From: Paraburkholderia kururiensis | Lineage (GTDB): Bacteria; Pseudomonadota; Gammaproteobacteria; Burkholderiales; Burkholderiaceae | Direction: 5' to 3' | Assembly: GCF_034424375.1 (NCBI RefSeq) | Contig: NZ_CP139965.1 | Coordinates: 5,828,001-5,892,000 of the forward strand | Length of the DNA stretch: 64,000 bases | Shown here: piece after piece, positions 17,805-28,613 of the stretch | Numbering within the stretch: the stretch's first letter is position 1 | Layout: each line of letters starts with the position of its first letter | Made by a program: the position numbers and the translations under genes | The notes under the pieces: generated by a model | The model's input: the letters and a program-made list of their open reading frames with translations, nothing else | What the model was told of the DNA's origin: nothing | The model's database searches: none

Positions 17805-18593
17805 ATGTGGATCGATACGCACTGTCATCTCGACGCGGCCGAGTTCGACGAAGACCGTGACACGGTGGCGCGCGCCGCGCAGCAAGCGGGCGTGGGCCGC
17901 ATCGTGATTCCGGCCGTGGGGCGCGAGAACTTTGCGACGGTGCGCGAGCTGGCGCATCGCGTGCAAGGCGGCACGTACGCGCTCGGCATTCATCCGCTTT
18001 TTACGCCGCACGCGGCCGAAGCCGACCTCGACCGGCTGCGCATGGAAATCGAGGCGAGCCTCGCCGACGAGCGCTTCGTCGGCATCGGCGAAATCGGCCT
18101 CGATTTTTTCGTGGCCGGGCTCGACGAGGCGCGGCAGCAGCACTTCTACCAGGCGCAACTCGAACTGGCGCGCGAGTTCGAACTGCCCGTGATCTGCCAC
18201 GTGCGCAAGTCGCAGGACCAGGTGTTGAAGGGGCTGCGGCGGCACGGCGTGCATCGCGGCATCGCCCATGCGTTCAACGGCAGCTTCCAGCAGGCGCAGG
18301 CCTATCTCGATCACGGCATTCGCCTCGGCTTTGGCGGCAATCTGACGTTCGAGCGTGCGCGGCAGATCCGGCGGCTCGCGCAGCAATTGCCGCTGGACGC
18401 AATCGTCGTGGAAACCGACGCGCCCGACATTCCTCCATCATGGATCTATCGCGGACGCAACACGCCCGATCAGGTCTCGCGCATCGGCGCGGTGCTCGCC
18501 GAACTGCGCGGCATGAGTGAGCACGAACTCGCCCTAGGCACAACGGCTAACGCGCACGCGGCGCTGCCGCGACTCGCGCTTTCGTCTTCATAA
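17805..18593 (+). CDS. TatD-family metal-dependent hydrolase
   Basis: A 262-residue TIM-barrel hydrolase of the TatD/YcfH family. Members are divalent-metal-dependent nucleases or phosphodiesterases; some are 3'-5' DNA exonucleases and others relate to tRNA or D-amino-acyl-tRNA quality control. Metal-site segments are clear: DTHCHLDAAEFD at the N-terminus, GEIGLDFF near residue 95, CHVRKSQDQ near 130, AHAFNGSF near 155 and ETDAPDIPP near 205. Length is normal. It lies downstream of lolCD and 205 bases before comEC on the same strand. The specific substrate cannot be told from the sequence. Confidence 0.9.
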   Translation: MWIDTHCHLDAAEFDEDRDTVARAAQQAGVGRIVIPAVGRENFATVRELAHRVQGGTYALGIHPLFTPHAAEADLDRLRMEIEASLADERFVGIGEIGLDFFVAGLDEARQQHFYQAQLELAREFELPVICHVRKSQDQVLKGLRRHGVHRGIAHAFNGSFQQAQAYLDHGIRLGFGGNLTFERARQIRRLAQQLPLDAIVVETDAPDIPPSWIYRGRNTPDQVSRIGAVLAELRGMSEHELALGTTANAHAALPRLALSSS

Positions 18594-18798
18594 TCGTTTC
18601 CTGTAGAGCGGGCCGCGCGCGGCGCGCCTTCGTCTTCGTTGTGGCTTTGCGCAACTTTGCACAACGAACGGCGAGAGCGGCTGCGCGTTTGTATTTCGAT
18701 GCGCTCGAAGCCACGCCTCGCCGGATGTCGCCCGGCGGGACGGCATCCGTGCGGATGCAGCTTCGCATCGAACGGTCCGCGCCGGATCGGGAGGCGGC

Positions 18799-21456
18799 AT
18801 GCGGGCAGTGTGGTGCGGGTTTGCGTTAGGCGTGGTGGGGTTGCAGCAGCAGGCGGCGTTGCCCGGCTGGCACGTTGTGATGGCGTGCTTGCTGATGGCG
18901 GCGACGGCGGCCGTCGGGGCAAGCGCGATGGGGCGAAAGGGTCGCGGACGCGTCGTGCGTGCGGGCGGCTGGTGTGCCGTCTGGATCGCCGCGGCTTGCA
19001 TCGGATTCGTCTACGCGGCGTGGCGCGCCGAAACGCGGCTCGCGTACGAATTGCCCAAGGCATGGGAAGTGCGCGACGTCGAACTGCAGGGCTATATCGA
19101 GAACCTGCCCGCTACGGACGCCACCGGTGTGCGCTTTCAGTTCGCGGTGGAGTCCCCAGCGCTTGCTGGTCGAGCGGCCGAGCCGCAGGATCGCGCTGTG
19201 GCGAAACACTTTGCGCGGCGCGTCCAGCTTTCGTGGATCGCACGCGATGCGCCGGTGCCCGTGCTCGAGCCGGGGCAGCGCTGGCGCCTGACGGTGCGGC
19301 TCAAACGTCCGCATGGCACGGCGAACTTCGGCGTGCGCGACGCGGAAGCGGCGCTCATCGCGCGCAACGTGCGCGCCACGGGCTACGTGAGCGCGACGCA
19401 GAACGCGCAGCGACTGCCCGGCGATGAACGCGGCGTAGGCATCGCCTTCGAGCGTGCGCGCATGGCGCTGCGCGATCGCATCGTCGAGGCACTGGGCGAC
19501 GCGCCGCATCGCGGCATCGTGGTCGCGCTCGCGAACGGCGCGCAGGATCTCATCGGCGACGACGACTGGCGGCTGATGCGCCGCACCGGCACGAGTCATC
19601 TGGTGGCTGTGTCGGGGCTGCATATCGGTCTGGTTGCAGGCATGGTGGGGTGGCTCGTGGCCGCGTTGTGGCGTCGCTCGTGCTTCGTTGGCCGCGACTG
19701 GCCGCTCGTCGTGCCGGCGCAAAAGGTTGCCGTGGTGGGCGGTGCGTTGGCCGCGGCGGTCTATGCCGGCCTCGCCGGCTTCAACGTGCCCGCTCAGCGC
19801 GCGTTATGGATGCTCGCCGTGATCGGCCTCGCGTTTCTGAGCGGTCGTCAGGTGGGGCGGTCCACGGCGCTTGCATGGGCACTCGGCATCGTGCTGCTGA
19901 TCGACCCGTGGGCCGTCCTGTCGGCGGGGTTCTGGCTGTCGTTCGGCGCGGTCGTCGCGATCTTCTATGCGATGTCGCGCACCGTGCGTCGACGCGAAGC
20001 GAGCACGGCGATCGGACCCGATGACGCCGAGCGTGACGCGACCGCGCTGCACAGCGGCGAGGATTCACCGCGACGAATCGCGTGGTTCGCGTGGCTCGCC
20101 GTGTTCGTTCGGCGGATGGGCAGTGCCCTCGGCGGATGGCTGCGGGAAGGCGCCCATGTGCAGTTCGCCGTGACCATCGCGCTCGCGCCGCTTACGGCCT
20201 TGTGGTTTGCGCAGATTCCGCTCGTCGGACCATTGGCGAATGCGTTTGCCATCCCATGGGTGAGCGTCGTCGTGACGCCGGTCGTGCTGGTGGGTTGCGT
20301 GCTGCCCGCGCCGCTCGATGCGCCCGTCTTTCGTGTCGCGCATGAACTGCTCGTGTGGCTTGCGGTGGCGTTGGAAGGGGTTTCGCGGCCTTCGTGGGCG
20401 CTGCTTCACGTGCCGATGCCAGGGCCGTGGGCGCTTGCCGCTGCGGCGGCGGGTGTGCTCTGGTGCCTCGCGCCGCGGGGCTGGCCGTTGCGCTGGGCAG
20501 CGCCGCTCACGTGGCTGCCATTGCTCGTGCCGCCGCCGTCCGGGCTCGCTGTGGGCGCGTTTCGTCTGACGGCGCTCGACATCGGTCAGGGTTCCTCGGT
20601 GTTGATCGAAACGGCGCAGCATGCCTTGCTGTTCGACGCGGGGCCCGGGCCCGAATCGACGCGCGCCGGCGAGCGCGTGGTCGTGCCGTACCTCGATGCG
20701 CGCGGCCTGCGGCGGCTCGATACGCTGGTGCTGAGCCACGACGATTCCGATCATTCGGGCGGCGCGGCGGCTGTGCTCGACGGCGTGGAGGTGGGCCAGG
20801 TGCTGGCGGCCGTCGCGCCGTCGCATCCTCTCTGGACGGCGGCGCGTGCGGCCGGTGCGCAGACGGTGCAGTGCGCGGCGGGGCAGCGCTGGCAGTGGGA
20901 TGGCGTCGACTTCGAGATGCTGTGGCCCGATCCCGGTCCGCTGCGCGGCAAGACCAACGAGCATTGCTGCGTGTTGCGCGTGACGGCGGCGGTGCCGGCA
21001 GGTTCAGCGCCGGGCATGACGGCGCAGGCTGCGTCCGACGCCGCACCCGCGCGGAATCCGCCACCATCGGCACTCCTCAGCGCAGATGCCGACGCGCAAA
21101 CCGAACGCACGCTGATCGCCCGCGACCGCTCGGCCTTGCGCGCCCAGGTGCTCGTCGTGCCGCATCACGGCAGCGCGACCTCGTCTACCGAGCCGTTCCT
21201 CGATTCCGTCGAACCGCTCGTCGCGATATTTCAGGTAGGCTATCGCAACCGTTTCCACCACCCGAATCCGCGCGTGCTCGCGCGCTACGAGGCGCGCGAG
21301 ACGACGCTCACGCGTAGCGACGTGGATGGCGCGGTCCGGCTCGACGTAGCGTTCGTCCGACCCGATGACGCGAGTGGGCAGGGGCAACACCCGACGGCGC
21401 CGCCGCAGCCCGAGCGCTATCGCGAGACGCACCGGCGCTACTGGATGGATCGCTAG
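18799..21456 (+). CDS. comEC: DNA internalization competence protein ComEC/Rec2
   Basis: An 885-residue inner-membrane protein that forms the channel for single-stranded DNA uptake in natural transformation. The layout is the full one: an N-terminal DUF4131 region with two helices (residues about 1-200), the multi-helix Competence domain (about 230-520) with the hallmark TSHLVAVSGLHIGLVAG and GFNVPAQRALWML, and a C-terminal metallo-beta-lactamase domain (about 590-850). In the last, LSHDDSDHSGGA and VPHHGSATSS carry the metal ligands and appear intact. A roughly 30-residue Ala/Pro-rich insert (about 730-765) and a charged insert (about 395-430) are not part of the core. The start ATG 18799 is the most reasonable; no strong ribosome-binding site is seen. 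Confidence 0.93.
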   Translation: MRAVWCGFALGVVGLQQQAALPGWHVVMACLLMAATAAVGASAMGRKGRGRVVRAGGWCAVWIAAACIGFVYAAWRAETRLAYELPKAWEVRDVELQGYIENLPATDATGVRFQFAVESPALAGRAAEPQDRAVAKHFARRVQLSWIARDAPVPVLEPGQRWRLTVRLKRPHGTANFGVRDAEAALIARNVRATGYVSATQNAQRLPGDERGVGIAFERARMALRDRIVEALGDAPHRGIVVALANGAQDLIGDDDWRLMRRTGTSHLVAVSGLHIGLVAGMVGWLVAALWRRSCFVGRDWPLVVPAQKVAVVGGALAAAVYAGLAGFNVPAQRALWMLAVIGLAFLSGRQVGRSTALAWALGIVLLIDPWAVLSAGFWLSFGAVVAIFYAMSRTVRRREASTAIGPDDAERDATALHSGEDSPRRIAWFAWLAVFVRRMGSALGGWLREGAHVQFAVTIALAPLTALWFAQIPLVGPLANAFAIPWVSVVVTPVVLVGCVLPAPLDAPVFRVAHELLVWLAVALEGVSRPSWALLHVPMPGPWALAAAAAGVLWCLAPRGWPLRWAAPLTWLPLLVPPPSGLAVGAFRLTALDIGQGSSVLIETAQHALLFDAGPGPESTRAGERVVVPYLDARGLRRLDTLVLSHDDSDHSGGAAAVLDGVEVGQVLAAVAPSHPLWTAARAAGAQTVQCAAGQRWQWDGVDFEMLWPDPGPLRGKTNEHCCVLRVTAAVPAGSAPGMTAQAASDAAPARNPPPSALLSADADAQTERTLIARDRSALRAQVLVVPHHGSATSSTEPFLDSVEPLVAIFQVGYRNRFHHPNPRVLARYEARETTLTRSDVDGAVRLDVAFVRPDDASGQGQHPTAPPQPERYRETHRRYWMDR

Positions 21457-21579
21457 AGAGAAGAGCGAACAGGCACGTCGAACGGGCCTTCGAGCGTGGG
21501 CGGCCACCGCTCACGGTCGGCGGCCAACCGCAGCGGGACGCGAAGAACCCGCGAGCCTCATCAAGGAGACAGCACGCAT

Positions 21580-22383
21580 TTGAAGAACGTCATTCACTTC
21601 TCGCATGCGAACGGTTTTCCGGCGCCAACCTACCGGACGCTTTTCGCCGAACTCGCCGACGACTACGAGATCCGCTTCGTCGAGCGCATTGGTCACGACC
21701 CGCGGTATCCCGTGACGCGCGACTGGCCGCATCTCGTCGAGGAACTGCTCGCCGACATCGAACGTTCGTACGAGCAGCCCGTCTGGCTTGTCGGGCATTC
21801 GCTGGGCGGCTACCTCTCGCTGATGGCGGCGTTGCGGCGCCCGCAGTGGGTGAGGGGCGTCGTGATGCTCGACTCGCCCGTGATCGCGGGCTGGCGCAGC
21901 AGCGTGCTGCGCGTTTCGCAGTGGACCGGACTCGACGAGCGGCTCTCGCCCGCCGCGGCTACGCGCACGCGCCGCACGCATTGGGCGAGCCGCGACGAGG
22001 CCTGGCGGCATTTCCATGCGAAGCCGGCGTTCGCGCGCTGGGACGAACGTGTGCTCTCCGATTACATCGACTTCGGCATTCCGCAGACGGCGCCCGACGG
22101 CAGCCGCTCGCTCGCCTTCGACCGGCGCGTCGAATATCTGATTTACCGCACGTTGCCGCACACGCTCGGCGCGCGGCTCGCGCATGGCGCGCCGGTGCCG
22201 GTCGGATTCATCGCGGGCACGCGCTCGAAGGAGATTCGTCAGGTGGGACTGGCGGCGACGCGGCGAGCCGCGGGCGAGCGCATCGAATGGATGGAAGGCA
22301 GCCATCTCTATCCGATGGAGCGACCCATCGACACTGCGCGAGCGGTGCTCGGCATGCTGCGTCGGCTCGGACGCGAAGGGTAG
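21580..22383 (+). CDS. Alpha/beta-fold hydrolase
   Basis: A 267-residue alpha/beta hydrolase starting MKNVIHFSHANGFPAPTYR. The oxyanion segment HFSHANGFPAPTY is at the N-terminus. The nucleophile elbow is GHSLGG near residue 73, giving a catalytic Ser. The C-terminal ...EGSHLYPMERP holds the likely catalytic His; the acid is less certain. The start is TTG at 21580, chosen because AAGGAG at 21563-21568 is well spaced and the earlier frame is arginine-rich. The gene lies 123 bases after comEC and 130 before pyrG. The substrate is unknown; the HFSHANGFPA motif marks a subgroup of small esterase or lipase-like proteins of unknown role. Confidence 0.82.
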   Translation: MKNVIHFSHANGFPAPTYRTLFAELADDYEIRFVERIGHDPRYPVTRDWPHLVEELLADIERSYEQPVWLVGHSLGGYLSLMAALRRPQWVRGVVMLDSPVIAGWRSSVLRVSQWTGLDERLSPAAATRTRRTHWASRDEAWRHFHAKPAFARWDERVLSDYIDFGIPQTAPDGSRSLAFDRRVEYLIYRTLPHTLGARLAHGAPVPVGFIAGTRSKEIRQVGLAATRRAAGERIEWMEGSHLYPMERPIDTARAVLGMLRRLGREG

Positions 22384-22482
22384 CGGCGGGGCGCTTTGCA
22401 GCACATGTTGCAGTACGCTTCGCGGCATCCTCGCGCGGTGTTTTTTGCGGGGACGGATTCCAGGAAAGGGGAGCCTTTACGG

Positions 22483-22488
22483 TATAAT
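22483..22488 (+). promoter_or_regulatory. Candidate -10 of the pyrG-kdsA-eno promoter
   Basis: A consensus TATAAT 26 bases before the pyrG start. A TTCCAG about 19 bases upstream is the best but poor -35 candidate. The position suits a short-leader promoter for the co-directional pyrG-kdsA-eno run. Confidence 0.5.
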
Positions 22489-22513
22489 CCGTTTTTCCCG
22501 CGAGCATCCAGCG

Positions 22514-24171
<1,658 letters not shown>

Positions 24172-24175
<4 letters not shown>

Positions 24176-25026
24176 AGCTGTGCGGGTTCGAGGTCGGTCT
24201 CGACAAGCCGTTCTTCCTGATCGCGGGCACCTGCGTGGTCGAGTCGGAGCAGATGACGATCGACACGGCCGGGCGTCTCAAGGAAATTTGCGCGAAGCTC
24301 GGCGTGCCGTTCATCTACAAGTCCTCGTACGACAAGGCCAATCGCAGCAGCGGCAAGTCGTTTCGCGGGCTGGGTATGGACGAAGGGCTGCGTATCCTCG
24401 GTGAAGTGAAGCGTCAGCTCGGCCTGCCGGTGCTCACCGACGTGCACAGCGAAGCGGAAATCGAACCGGTAGCGGCGGTGGTGGACGTGCTGCAGACGCC
24501 GGCGTTCCTCTGCCGTCAGACCGACTTCATCCACGCCTGCGCGCGCTCGGGCAAGCCTGTCAACATCAAGAAGGGCCAGTTTCTCGCGCCGCACGACATG
24601 AAGAACGTGATCGACAAGGCACGCGAAGCGGCGCGCGAGGCCGGGCTCTCCGAAGATCGCTTTCTTGCCTGCGAACGCGGCGTTTCATTCGGTTACAACA
24701 ATCTCGTCTCGGACATGCGCTCGCTTGCGATCATGCGCGAGACGGGCGCGCCGGTCGTGTTCGACGCCACGCACTCGGTGCAGTTGCCGGGCGGGCAGGG
24801 CACGAGTTCGGGCGGTCAGCGCGAGTTCGTGCCGGTGCTCGCGCGCGCGGCCGTCGCGACGGGCGTGGCCGGGCTCTTCATGGAAACCCATCCGCGCCCG
24901 GCCGAGGCGAAGTCGGACGGTCCCAACGCGGTGCCGCTCCACCGCATGGCGGACCTGCTCGAAACGCTGCTCACGCTCGACGAGGCCGTGAAGCGCAAGC
25001 CGTTCCTCGAGCACGATTTCAACTGA
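24172..25026 (+). CDS. kdsA: 3-deoxy-8-phosphooctulonate synthase (KDO-8-P synthase)
   Basis: A 284-residue TIM-barrel enzyme that condenses phosphoenolpyruvate with arabinose-5-phosphate to make KDO-8-phosphate for lipopolysaccharide. Family stretches include IAGTCVVESEQM, YKSSYDKANRSS, KPVNIKKGQFLAP and the GGQREFV loop. No extra metal-site cysteine is placed in the usual class II position that I can identify, so the metal class is left open. The start overlaps the pyrG stop by four bases and is preceded by AAGGAG (24161-24166). eno follows after 135 bases. Confidence 0.96.
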
Positions 25027-25161
25027 TGCGCGTCTCGCGTGGGCGCACGTCGTGTGCGGCGCCCACCGCGAACCGCATCCGGCGGCGATACGAGGTTCAT
25101 GCCGGAGCGATTCGAACGCCGTCGTCGCCGTAAGAATTCAACGTCATTTCCTGAGGAAACC

Positions 25162-26445
25162 ATGAGTGCAATCGTAGACATCATCGGTCGTGAGATTCTG
25201 GATTCGCGAGGCAACCCCACCGTCGAATGCGACGTGTTGCTCGAGTCGGGCACGATGGGCCGCGCGGCGGTGCCGTCGGGCGCATCCACCGGCTCGCGCG
25301 AGGCGATCGAACTGCGCGACGGCGAAACCGGCCGCTACGGCGGCAAGGGCGTGCTGAAGGCGGTCGAGCACATCAACACCGAGATTTCCGAAGCGATCAT
25401 GGGCCTCGACGCGTCGGAACAGGCGTTCCTCGACAAGACGCTGCTGGAGCTCGACGGTACGGACAACAAGTCGCGTCTGGGCGCCAACGCGCTGCTCGCG
25501 GTGTCCATGGCCGTGGCGAAGGCCGCCGCCGAAGAAGCCGGCTTGCCGCTGTACCGCTATTTCGGCGGCTCGGGCGCGATGCAACTGCCGGTTCCGATGA
25601 TGAACATCGTCAACGGCGGCGCGCACGCGAACAACAGCCTCGACATCCAGGAATTCATGATCGTGCCGGTGAGCCAGCCGACCTTCCGCGAAGCGTTGCG
25701 TTGCGGCGCGGAAGTGTTCCACGCGCTCAAGAAGATTCTCTCGGACCGCGGCATGAGCACGGCCGTGGGCGACGAAGGCGGCTTCGCGCCGAACTTCGGC
25801 AGCAACGACGAATGCCTCTCCACGATTCTCCAGGCCATCGAAAAGGCCGGCTACCGTGCCGGTGAAGACGTGCTGCTCGCGCTCGACTGCGCGGCGAGCG
25901 AGTTCTATCACGACGGCAAGTACCAGCTCGCGGGCGAAGGCCTGCAACTGTCGTCGGCCGAGTTCACCGACTACCTCGCCACGTTGGCCGACAAATTCCC
26001 GATCGTCTCGATCGAAGACGGCATGCACGAAGGCGACTGGGACGGCTGGAAGCTGCTGACGGAGCGCCTCGGCAAGAAGATCCAGCTGGTGGGCGACGAC
26101 CTGTTCGTCACGAACACGCGCATCCTGAAGGAAGGCATCGAGAAGGGCATCGCGAACTCGATCCTCATCAAGATCAACCAGATCGGCACGCTGACCGAAA
26201 CGTTCGCCGCCATCGAGATGGCCAAGCGCGCGGGCTACACGGCTGTGATTTCGCACCGCTCGGGCGAAACCGAAGATTCGACCATTGCCGACATCGCCGT
26301 GGGCCTGAACGCCGGCCAGATCAAGACCGGTTCGCTCTCGCGCAGCGACCGCATCTCGAAGTACAACCAGTTGCTGCGCATCGAGGAAGACCTCGGCGAT
26401 ATCGCGAGCTACCCGGGCAAGTCGACGTTCTACAATCTGCGTTGA
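25162..26445 (+). CDS. eno: Enolase
   Basis: A 427-residue phosphopyruvate hydratase interconverting 2-phosphoglycerate and phosphoenolpyruvate; in many bacteria it is also part of the RNA degradosome. MSAIVDIIGREILDSRGNPTVE is the usual start. Metal ligands are in ALDCAASEF, SIEDGMHEGDW and LVGDDLFVTN; the catalytic Lys is in NSILIKINQIGT and the signature SHRSGETEDSTIAD is complete. A GAGG ribosome-binding site lies about seven bases before the ATG. The pyrG-kdsA-eno-ftsB order is common in beta- and gammaproteobacteria. Confidence 0.98.
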   Translation: MSAIVDIIGREILDSRGNPTVECDVLLESGTMGRAAVPSGASTGSREAIELRDGETGRYGGKGVLKAVEHINTEISEAIMGLDASEQAFLDKTLLELDGTDNKSRLGANALLAVSMAVAKAAAEEAGLPLYRYFGGSGAMQLPVPMMNIVNGGAHANNSLDIQEFMIVPVSQPTFREALRCGAEVFHALKKILSDRGMSTAVGDEGGFAPNFGSNDECLSTILQAIEKAGYRAGEDVLLALDCAASEFYHDGKYQLAGEGLQLSSAEFTDYLATLADKFPIVSIEDGMHEGDWDGWKLLTERLGKKIQLVGDDLFVTNTRILKEGIEKGIANSILIKINQIGTLTETFAAIEMAKRAGYTAVISHRSGETEDSTIADIAVGLNAGQIKTGSLSRSDRISKYNQLLRIEEDLGDIASYPGKSTFYNLR

Positions 26446-26482
26446 TGAACGTCAGCGTCGTTTCTGGCTTTTGATCCTCCCC

Positions 26483-26509
26483 GTCGCCCTGCGTATAGCG
26501 CAGGGCGAC
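26483..26509 (+). other. Hairpin between eno and ftsB
   Basis: Eleven perfect base pairs (GTCGCCCTGCG with CGCAGGGCGAC) around a five-base TATAG loop. It is followed by TTGTATTGT, a weak T-rich run. It could be a partial terminator that lowers ftsB expression relative to enolase, or an end-protecting structure for eno mRNA. Confidence 0.6.
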
Positions 26510-26530
26510 TTGTATTGTCCGGCTCCTTTC

Positions 26531-26980
26531 ATGCGGCTTGTCACTGTCGTTCTGATCATTCTGCTGGTGTTGATCCAGTACCCGCTCTGGTGGGGGCATG
26601 GCGGCTGGCTGCGTGTCCATGAACTGCAGCAGCAACTTGCCGAACAGCAGAAGAAAAACGCGGACGAAAAGCTGCGCAACGAGCGCATTGCCGGCGAGGT
26701 GCAGGATCTGCGGAGCGGGACGGCCGCCGTGGAGGAACGGGCCCGCTACGAGATGGGCATGGTGAAGGACAGCGAAGTATTCGTACAGTTTGTCTCGCCG
26801 AATGCGCCGCTGCCTGCATCAAACAACGTGGCGCCGAATACCTCGACGCGTGGGGAAGTTTCGGCCGCGCCCGTGCGGGTAGTGCCGAACCCCGAGTCCC
26901 GCGCGAAGCCGGATAAGAAACACGCGCGCGCCGCAAAGGACGCGCACGGCAAGAACGTCAAGCCGAAAGGTGCCGGCTGA
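26531..26980 (+). CDS. ftsB: Cell division protein FtsB
   Basis: A 149-residue bitopic divisome protein that forms the FtsQLB complex and helps activate septal peptidoglycan synthesis. A short cytoplasmic start is followed by one transmembrane helix (residues about 3-21, TVVLIILLVLIQYPLWWG), then a coiled coil (about 30-70, LQQQLAEQQKKNADEKLRNE) in the periplasm and the ...EERARYEMGMVKDSEVFVQF segment that is the family hallmark. The tail after about residue 95 is long, Ala/Pro/Lys-rich and absent from the roughly 100-residue E. coli protein. It lies 85 bases after eno, behind a hairpin. Confidence 0.92.
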   Translation: MRLVTVVLIILLVLIQYPLWWGHGGWLRVHELQQQLAEQQKKNADEKLRNERIAGEVQDLRSGTAAVEERARYEMGMVKDSEVFVQFVSPNAPLPASNNVAPNTSTRGEVSAAPVRVVPNPESRAKPDKKHARAAKDAHGKNVKPKGAG

Positions 26981-27018
26981 ATACCGGCGGCGGTGCCGCC
27001 GCCGGCATCGTCACCAGG

Positions 27019-27408
27019 TCACCAGCCCCATCCCCAGCCGGGATAGCCGTATCCGATTCCCGTCCCCCAGCCGTGCCCCCAACCGCCGCTGTAATAGCTG
27101 CCGTAGACCGTCATGGGCGCCGGCGCCGAGTAATAGCGCGACCACGTTTCGGCAGCCTGTTCGGCGGCGATGGCGCGGTTCTGGTCGGCGAGCACCTGCT
27201 TGTCGATGGCGTCGTAACGTTGCCGTTCTTCCGGTGTGAGGGCTTGGGCGCCTGTCGGCACGCCGGACTGGTCGGCGGGCAAGCGACTATAGATCGGCGA
27301 TGGCCCCGGCGGGTCCATCATGCAGCCGCTCAAGGCGACGACTGCAGCGAGCGCCGACACGGCGAAGAGTGTGCGCCGCGCGAGCGAGGCACGGGTGTGA
27401 ACGTTCAT
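27019..27408 (-). CDS. Small lipoprotein with Gly/Trp-rich C-terminus
   Basis: A 129-residue putative lipoprotein that I cannot place in a functional family. The signal peptide (MNVHTRASLARRTLFAVSALAAVVALSGC) ends in an LSGC lipobox with Cys at about residue 29. A middle helical, Gln/Ala-rich part with PEERQRYDAIDKQVLADQN follows. The last 30 residues are almost all Gly, Tyr and Trp (GGWGHGWGTGIGYGYPGWGWGW). The start at 27408 was chosen because a GGAGG ribosome-binding site lies six bases upstream; the earlier in-frame ATG overlaps that site. It converges on ftsB with 38 bases between. Envelope location is likely. Confidence 0.7.
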   Translation of the reverse strand: MNVHTRASLARRTLFAVSALAAVVALSGCMMDPPGPSPIYSRLPADQSGVPTGAQALTPEERQRYDAIDKQVLADQNRAIAAEQAAETWSRYYSAPAPMTVYGSYYSGGWGHGWGTGIGYGYPGWGWGW

Positions 27409-27556
27409 GACGACCTCCATCGGTCGGACGCCTGAACAAGATCACCCCGCGAGGCGCCGCCGTTTAACACTTTCTGTCGCTTCCGCTGTGTGCTCGTGGT
27501 CTCCCGATGGAGCGAGCGGAAGCGGCGCGCTTTTGTGCCGGTTCAGTGCAGCAGTT

Positions 27557-28507
27557 TCAGTGCCGCTGTCCGGTTGCGGGCGCGACTCCTTCTGAGAGGC
27601 CGCTCGCGACGAAAAGTTGCGCGACGTCCACCGGGTCGAATTCATACCGCTGGTTACAGAAGTCGCAATGAATTTCGACGTGCCCGCGTTCCTCGATCAC
27701 GCTATCCACTTCGGGACGGCCTAGCATCTTCAGCATGGCGCCCACTTTTTCGCGCGAGCACGAGCACTCGAAGCGCGCCGGCGCCGGATCGAAATGGCGC
27801 ACGTTCTCTTGCCAGAAGAGCCGGCGGAACACTGTCTGCGGTTCTTCCTTCAGCAGTTCGTCCTGCGAGAGCGTATTGCCGAGCGTACACACGCGTTCCC
27901 ACGTATCGGCGTCGAGTTCGCCGGGGTGCGGCACGATCCCGCCGTCGCCAGGCAGTTTCTGCAGCAGCATGCCCACCGCGCGTTCGGTGTTCGCGGCGAG
28001 CCACAGACGCGTGTCCAGTTGCTCGGAGTGATGCATGTAGTGCTCGAGCACGGCCGCGATGGACTGCAACGGACCGTCTTCGCCGTTGAGCGGCACGATG
28101 CCCTGATACGGCTGCTGTCCCGGCACCTTGTTGTGCGGATCCAGCGTGATCACGCAACGGCCGTTGCCGCCGATGTTCACGAGATCGACGAGGCTTGCCT
28201 CCTCGCCGATCGCGTTCGCCGAGGCGTCGCCGTAGCGCGCCGTGGCGCGCATCGACAGTTCCGAATTGCACTGCACGACCAGCATCTTGACGGGGCCGTC
28301 GCCGAAAATCTGCATGATCAGCGTGCCGTCGAACTTGAGGTTCGCGCACAGCAGCGCGCACGCGGCCATCATTTCGCCGAGCACGGTCTGCACAGGCGCG
28401 GGGTAGGAACGGCGCGTCAGCACTTCCTGCCACGTATTGCGCAGCGAGACGATCTCGCCGCGCACCGGGGCCGTACTGAACATGAATTTCTGCAACTGAT
28501 CGCTCAC
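27557..28507 (-). CDS. hslO: Redox-regulated molecular chaperone Hsp33
   Basis: A 316-residue cytoplasmic holdase activated by oxidative stress. Zinc is released when the four cysteines of the C-terminal switch oxidise: here Cys248 and Cys250 (ECSCSRE) and Cys281 and Cys284 (CDFCNQRY), the exact CXC...CXXC pattern. The N-terminal substrate-binding domain (residues about 1-180) and linker are present. It starts with GTG at 28507 behind a good AAGGAA ribosome-binding site. The gamma-carbonic anhydrase gene lies 106 bases upstream on the same strand, so the pair may be cotranscribed. Confidence 0.95.
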   Translation of the reverse strand: MSDQLQKFMFSTAPVRGEIVSLRNTWQEVLTRRSYPAPVQTVLGEMMAACALLCANLKFDGTLIMQIFGDGPVKMLVVQCNSELSMRATARYGDASANAIGEEASLVDLVNIGGNGRCVITLDPHNKVPGQQPYQGIVPLNGEDGPLQSIAAVLEHYMHHSEQLDTRLWLAANTERAVGMLLQKLPGDGGIVPHPGELDADTWERVCTLGNTLSQDELLKEEPQTVFRRLFWQENVRHFDPAPARFECSCSREKVGAMLKMLGRPEVDSVIEERGHVEIHCDFCNQRYEFDPVDVAQLFVASGLSEGVAPATGQRH

Positions 28508-28613
28508 AATATTTCCTTCACTGAATTGCCCGGCGTCGCGCTGCTACGCGTCACGCCGCTGTCTTGCCTCGTTCCGTGCCGGTTCCTTGCGGTACGACGC
28601 GCGGGATGCGGCG

